Assembly: GCA_046546355.1 (NCBI GenBank)
Contig: JBKGXZ010000077.1
Coordinates: forward strand, 1 to 8,456
From: CAZBUB01 sp046546355
GTDB lineage: Bacteria; Desulfobacterota; Desulfovibrionia; Desulfovibrionales; Desulfothermaceae
DNA length: 8,456 bases
Reading direction: 5' to 3'
The position numbers were made by a program, and so were the translations under genes. Of this stretch, positions 4,455 to 8,456 are shown piece after piece. The notes under the pieces were generated by a model. That model was not told the origin of the DNA and made no database searches. It was given only the letters and a program-made list of their open reading frames with translations. How positions within the stretch are numbered: position 1 is the first letter of the stretch; every line of letters starts with the position of its first letter.

Positions 4455-6512
4455 ATGCGAAAAGACACGGTTTGCCGGCTTTGCTCTGCCTGCTGTCCTG
4501 TGCAGGTGGAGGTCCAGGATGGCAGGCTGCTCAGCGCCAGGCGCAAATCCTCTGCGCCAGCCAGCCAGAAGCTCAATTGCCACAAGCTTTCTGCTGCAGC
4601 CCAGATAGTCTACTCCCAGGACAGGATTACCAGCCCCTTGATCAAGGATGAACAAAGGAATTTCCGTCGAGCCTCCTGGGACGAGGCCCTGGACCTGGTA
4701 GCCTCCAGGATGCTGCAGACCAGGCAGGATTTCGGAGCCCATCAGACAGCCTGGCTGCGGGGCATGGCCGCAGACTGGGGCGCTCCTTGGGACTATGCCA
4801 AAAGACTGATGCACGCCTTTGGGTCTCCCAACTGTATAGGCAACGGTTCTGTATGCCATGTAGCCCGGGAAATGGCCCATACATACACCTACGGAGCCAT
4901 GACCCTGCCCCAGCCTGGTGCTGCCAGGTGCATTGTGATCTGGGGCAAAAACGACAGCAATACTGCTCCAGGGATGTTCGAGGCCATCCTCAAGGCCAGG
5001 CAGGCTGGAGCCAGGCTGATCGTCATTGATCCAGTACAGACCAGGCCAGCTGAGATGGCGGACGTCTGGCTGCAGATCAAACCTGGCCAGGACGGGATTC
5101 TGGCCATGAGCATGGCCCAGGAGATCCTCAAACAGGATCTTTGGGATGCAGACTTTGTCCAGGACTTCTGTCTCGGCTTTGAGGACTTTAGGCAGGCTGC
5201 CCAGGCTTATGCTCCAGAGCAGATAGCCGAATCCATCTGGCTGGATGCCCAGCAGATCAAAGAGGCTGCCCGCATGTACGCCCAGAACAGACCAGCCTGC
5301 ATAATAGACGGCAACGGCCTGGACATGCAGCTGGATACCTTCCAGATCACCCGGGCTGTATGCATCCTGAGGGCCTTGACCGGCAATCTGGACCGCCAGG
5401 GCGGGGATCTCATACCTCAGCCCGTGCCGGTTCGGGACATCCAGCTCCAAGATCGGTTGCCTGCCCAGCCAGAGCCTGTGACCAGGGATTATCCCTTGTT
5501 CAGCACATTCCATCCCAACTGGGGACTGCATGCCCAATCCTGTCTGATAGACTCCATCCTGCAACAGCACCCTTATCCTGTCCGCAGCCTGGTTATTCAG
5601 TCCGGCAATCCAGCCTATAGCATGGCTGACTCCAAGCGGGTCAGGCAGGCTTTGGGCCAGCTGGACTTCATTGCGGTCATTGACCTGTTCATGACCCAAA
5701 CCGCAGAAATGGCTGATGTCTTTCTGCCAGCCAGCAGCTGTTTCGAAAAGACCCAGCTCAACCGGGCTTACCTGCGCAACAACCAGGTGGTGCTGCAAGA
5801 CCAGGTCCTGGACTGGCTGGGCCAGAGCTGGCCGGACTGGAAGATCGTCTTCGAGCTGGGCCGGCGCCTGGGGCTGGAACAGGAGTTCCCCTGGTCCAGC
5901 GCTGAAGAGGCTATTGACTATCAGCTCCAGCCAGCAGGCATTACTGTCCAGATGCTCCGGGAGCACCCAGAAGGGGTTTGGGCCCAGAAGCAGGCGTATA
6001 CAAAATACAGAATGCAGGGCTTTGCCACCCCCTCAGGCAAGGTGGAGCTATATTCCCGGCGGCTGGCAGAGCAGGGTCAATCCGGGGTGCCCTACCAGGA
6101 CTTTGTGCAGGCGGCAGCAATCAGCTTTTCCGGACACTGGCCGGACCTGGACCTGGTGGGCATAAGCGGGCAAAGGGACAACCATTTCACCCATACCCAG
6201 TTCCACCACATCCCCGCTCTCACCAGACAGCAAAGCCAAGGCTATATCAACATCCACCCGGATGATGCCTGGGCCAGGGGCATTACTGATCAGGATATGA
6301 CCCTGGTGCAAACCCCGAGCGGAGAGGTGCGCATGCCTGCCAGGCTCTCTACCAGGATCCAGCCCGGCTCGATCTGTATAGACTGGGGCTGGGCAGAGGT
6401 ACAGCCTGAAGCCAATGTGAACAATCTGACTGACGATTCTAAACGGGACCCTGTTACCTGCACCCCTGCCAACCGGACCTTTATGTGCAAAGTGCGCAAA
6501 GCAGATGAATAG
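4455..6512 (+). CDS. Cytoplasmic molybdopterin (bis-MGD) oxidoreductase with [4Fe-4S] site, DMSO reductase superfamily
   Basis: The 685-residue catalytic subunit begins with an iron-sulfur motif C7-x2-C10-x3-C14-x27-C42. Next come RITSPLIK and RRASWDEALDLVA (71-83), typical of the family. GSPNCIGNGSVCHVA (123-137) follows; C134 is the likely Mo/W ligand. IVIWGKNDSNTAPG and LIVIDPVQTRPAEMADVWLQ are MGD-binding segments. A central TQTAEMADVFLPASS and the C-terminal molybdopterin dinucleotide-binding domain end in NNLTDDSKRDPVT. No twin-arginine or other export signal is present, so it should be cytosolic. Overall layout resembles soluble members such as acetylene-hydratase-like or thiosulfate/polysulfide-reductase-like proteins. 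The aspartate after the second cysteine that acetylene hydratase needs appears to be serine (S11). The true reaction is unknown. The start is ATG 4455 with AGGAG (4444-4448) at 6 bases; the frame is open further upstream but overlaps the methyltransferase. No partner subunit adjoins. Confidence 0.9.
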   Translation: MRKDTVCRLCSACCPVQVEVQDGRLLSARRKSSAPASQKLNCHKLSAAAQIVYSQDRITSPLIKDEQRNFRRASWDEALDLVASRMLQTRQDFGAHQTAWLRGMAADWGAPWDYAKRLMHAFGSPNCIGNGSVCHVAREMAHTYTYGAMTLPQPGAARCIVIWGKNDSNTAPGMFEAILKARQAGARLIVIDPVQTRPAEMADVWLQIKPGQDGILAMSMAQEILKQDLWDADFVQDFCLGFEDFRQAAQAYAPEQIAESIWLDAQQIKEAARMYAQNRPACIIDGNGLDMQLDTFQITRAVCILRALTGNLDRQGGDLIPQPVPVRDIQLQDRLPAQPEPVTRDYPLFSTFHPNWGLHAQSCLIDSILQQHPYPVRSLVIQSGNPAYSMADSKRVRQALGQLDFIAVIDLFMTQTAEMADVFLPASSCFEKTQLNRAYLRNNQVVLQDQVLDWLGQSWPDWKIVFELGRRLGLEQEFPWSSAEEAIDYQLQPAGITVQMLREHPEGVWAQKQAYTKYRMQGFATPSGKVELYSRRLAEQGQSGVPYQDFVQAAAISFSGHWPDLDLVGISGQRDNHFTHTQFHHIPALTRQQSQGYINIHPDDAWARGITDQDMTLVQTPSGEVRMPARLSTRIQPGSICIDWGWAEVQPEANVNNLTDDSKRDPVTCTPANRTFMCKVRKADE

Positions 6513-6532
6513 ACCTGCTGGCACAGCTGGTC
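6512..6532 (+). terminator. Hairpin overlapping the oxidoreductase stop codon
   Basis: GACC (6512-6515) and GCTG (6517-6520) pair with CAGC (6524-6527) and GGTC (6529-6532), with one T-T mismatch and a 3-base GCA loop. It is a compact near-palindrome starting at the last base of the TAG stop. There is no T-run directly after it (the first is TTTT at 6559-6562), so it may protect the 3' end of the mRNA rather than end transcription by itself. The same near-palindrome could also be a protein-binding site. Confidence 0.35.
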
Positions 6533-6557
6533 AATATCTAGATGCAGCCCGAAATCC

Positions 6558-6586
6558 CTTTTATTGCAGCCAATAATGTGTATAAT
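6558..6586 (+). promoter_or_regulatory. Candidate promoter for the large unidentified gene
   Basis: A perfect TATAAT lies at 6581-6586 in an A+T-rich stretch. The best-spaced upstream hexamer (CTTTTA, 6558-6563, 17-base spacer) is a poor -35 match, so an activator or alternative contact would be expected. Transcription would start near 6593, giving a leader of about 65 bases. Together with the hairpin upstream it suggests that the next gene is a separate transcription unit. Confidence 0.4.
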
Positions 6587-6658
6587 AGGGCCATGCAATC
6601 CCCACAACCAAATCAACAGTTCGAATCTTGAATGTACTCTAGTTAAGATGTTGTTATT

Positions 6659-8456
6659 ATGGTAGACAATTACTTTCTGCCAAAGGCTTATAAGCTGCTG
6701 CACAGCATCCAGGAGCTCAATGTCTGCTTTCTATGCCAGGACAGCCTGGACAAGACCACCCTGGATCCTGATCAGATTTTCCTGCTGCTGCAGGAGCAGA
6801 CTTCCAGTCCTGCCTTTACAGAGCAGACACAGAGCCTGGACAGCCTACTCGCCGATCCCAGGGCCTCCCTGGATCAAATTCTGGGCCTGATCCGACCAGC
6901 AACAGAGTCTGCAGAACAGATCTATGGCGAGATACCCCTGCTGCATGCTCTGCAAACCCCTGTCCAGGAGGAGGATAGCCCTCAAATCCGCATCCTTCTA
7001 GATATGATTTTGGCAGTCAGACTAAACAGCCTCCTGGAGGAAAGGGATCAGAATCCTGGCCTGTATCTGGCCCAAATCAGGGATATCTTAAGCTACACTT
7101 CCCAGCGCAGGCCGGAATTCCTGCTCCTGGCAGAACCTTTGCTCAGGATCGTAGCCGACCAGAGCCTGAGCATTATTGAAAGGGGACGGGCCAGCAGGAC
7201 CCTGGTCAACAACTACAACATAGAGCAGATTTTGATCTATGCAGCTTTGAATCCGGACTTTGCAGAGAGTGAGAGGCAGCACATATTCTCCTGGGTCAGC
7301 GCCTATCAGAAGCTGTACCGCAGGCTGGAGTCAGTGATCTACGACCAGAAGGAGGAGAAGGTCACTGTAGCCAGGCAGTGGTTCTCCACCACCTTGAGCA
7401 GCCTGCGCAACACCGGCAGGGCGCCTTCCGGCACCCAGGGCCTGTCCGGCTTTCTGCAGAGCTACCTGCAGGCGGTTATGCAGGAGCAGCAGAACAGGGC
7501 CCTGGATCTGGGCAGGGCCTTGGTCCTGAGTATAAACAACGAGGACATCATTCGCGGGCTGCACAACCTCCTGCTCAGGCACGGGGCTCTGCAACCGAAA
7601 TCTGACCAGCAACAACAGATTTTCAGCCTGCTGTTCAGGATAATGCAGGACTACAGGCTGATCTGTATCCAGAAGAAAAAGGCCCAAAGACAGATCAAAG
7701 GCGACTTTGCCAGGATATCCCATGTCAGAAGGGACATGGAAAGGGTCCTGAACGGGGATTACACCCCGCGCCTGGCCACTCCGGTCCTGGGCAGCAGGCA
7801 GGAACATCCCCTGCTGCAGGAGACCAGGGCCAACCTGGAGGTCTACAGCCTGCTGCACATGTTCGAAATCTGGCCCTTACCCCAGATTTCCCAGAGGCTG
7901 TTCAACGAAGTTTGTGAGCTGAAAAGCATGATCCCCAAGGACGCGAAGCACTCCCTGGGCTTTGTTTTGTATATGGAAAAATTCCTGGAGTTTTTAATGC
8001 GTCTGGACAGGCTGGGCATCCAGGTGGTGCAGCATCAGGATCTGGACTGCCTGCTGACCAACGCCTATCAGCTCCAGCTGCTGCACCTGCTCCAGGCAGG
8101 CATGTACCTGGGCTCCACAGGCTACTGGCGCTCTGCCATCCAAAAGCCGCCGGCCGTGATCTGCTTCACCAACCCTGGAGCCCTGCCCAACTGCCTGCAG
8201 CAGCCTATGCGGCACATCATATTCCGAATCTTTCTGGAGACTGGACAGTTCTATGAGTCTCCCTTCATCCTGGACAGTACCGAGCGCTACGGCACCATGG
8301 ACGAACAGGGAGGCCCTGAGCAGCTCTTTATGCGGCCAGGGCTGTTCCTGCTGCACATCCCGGCCAGGACCAGGGAACACTGGAGGAGAGTCCAGTCCCA
8401 GCAGCAGCAAAGCCCCCACTTCCAGGCCCTGCTCCAGAACCGGATCCGCAAGGGCT
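6659..8456 (+). CDS. Large unidentified protein, probably helical (3' partial)
   Basis: The frame is open from ATG 6659 to the window end without a stop: 599 residues seen, C-terminus missing. The nearest in-frame stop upstream is TAA 6644-6646 and ATG 6659 is the first Met, so the start is well constrained. The ribosome site is weak (TAAG 6644-6647, 11 bases away). Codon use (CTG, CAG, AGG) matches the neighbours. I do not recognise a family. There is no signal peptide or clear membrane span, no Walker A, no HD or kinase motif. A CFLC pair lies at residues 23-26. Most of residues 1-480 reads as leucine/glutamine-rich amphipathic helices. Residues 334-366 are strongly basic (QKKKAQRQIKGDF, then HVRRDMERV). 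Glutamine runs occur at 317-320 and 581-584. The segment from 498 to 575 (AVICFTNPGALPN, then HIIFRIFLETG and GLFLLHIPAR) looks more like a beta-rich domain. A scaffold or signalling role is possible but unproven. Confidence 0.8.
   Translation, partial: MVDNYFLPKAYKLLHSIQELNVCFLCQDSLDKTTLDPDQIFLLLQEQTSSPAFTEQTQSLDSLLADPRASLDQILGLIRPATESAEQIYGEIPLLHALQTPVQEEDSPQIRILLDMILAVRLNSLLEERDQNPGLYLAQIRDILSYTSQRRPEFLLLAEPLLRIVADQSLSIIERGRASRTLVNNYNIEQILIYAALNPDFAESERQHIFSWVSAYQKLYRRLESVIYDQKEEKVTVARQWFSTTLSSLRNTGRAPSGTQGLSGFLQSYLQAVMQEQQNRALDLGRALVLSINNEDIIRGLHNLLLRHGALQPKSDQQQQIFSLLFRIMQDYRLICIQKKKAQRQIKGDFARISHVRRDMERVLNGDYTPRLATPVLGSRQEHPLLQETRANLEVYSLLHMFEIWPLPQISQRLFNEVCELKSMIPKDAKHSLGFVLYMEKFLEFLMRLDRLGIQVVQHQDLDCLLTNAYQLQLLHLLQAGMYLGSTGYWRSAIQKPPAVICFTNPGALPNCLQQPMRHIIFRIFLETGQFYESPFILDSTERYGTMDEQGGPEQLFMRPGLFLLHIPARTREHWRRVQSQQQQSPHFQALLQNRIRKG

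Noticed and set aside
3963..5966. Minus-strand open frame of 667 codons opposite the methyltransferase and oxidoreductase
   Set aside because: It spans two clearly real genes antisense, contains no recognisable motif, and is explained by the CTG/CAG-rich codon style, which leaves few antisense stops.
6619..6627. GTTCGAATC, resembling a tRNA T-loop
   Set aside because: The flanks do not form a T-stem, and no acceptor or anticodon arm can be found, so neither a tRNA gene nor a convincing tRNA remnant/att site is present.

Overview
The window is about 56% G+C by eye and densely coded. Every recognisable gene lies on the + strand. Leu, Gln and Arg are mostly encoded by CTG, CAG and AGG, so CCTG/CAGG words are everywhere. 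Together with a cytoplasmic-type molybdopterin oxidoreductase, an Ade-type adenine deaminase and short degenerate tandem repeats between genes, this suggests an anaerobic bacterium, most plausibly a sulfate-reducer-like Desulfobacterota/Desulfovibrionales member. That assignment is inference from style, not from a marker gene. || Left part (1-2863): the window opens in the 3' end of an unidentified reading frame (1-207). This frame runs into a decayed piece of a PolX-type DNA polymerase/PHP phosphoesterase gene (about 170-476). Only the linker after the polymerase domain and the C-terminal third of the PHP domain remain, and they lie in two different frames. Sixteen bases later comes an intact adenine deaminase gene (ade, 493-2202). 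It is followed by an HD-domain phosphohydrolase of the YfbR/HDDC2 type (2255-2863). The last two suggest a purine salvage or nucleotide clean-up pair. || Middle (2864-3495): a small four-cysteine zinc-ribbon protein (3084-3290) sits between two unusual non-coding stretches. The first (2868-2967) has two abutting inverted repeats and a heptanucleotide tandem repeat. The second (3373-3444) has a degenerate hexanucleotide repeat that could also fold as a pseudoknot. || Right part (3496-6512): a two-gene unit encodes a methyltransferase with a Trm112-like zinc ribbon, then a 685-residue molybdenum/tungsten bis-MGD oxidoreductase with an N-terminal [4Fe-4S] motif and no export signal. They are 20 bases apart and both have good ribosome binding sites. 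No electron-transfer or membrane subunit is visible next to them. || Far right (6513-8456): a 146-base gap holds a hairpin over the oxidoreductase stop codon and a perfect TATAAT. It leads into a large protein (at least 599 residues, running off the window) that I do not recognise. It appears largely helical and has no obvious catalytic motif. || The points most worth a second look are the PolX relic, the two repeat-bearing gaps, the methyltransferase/molybdoenzyme pair, and the unassigned large protein. No CRISPR array, IS element, tRNA or rRNA gene was seen.
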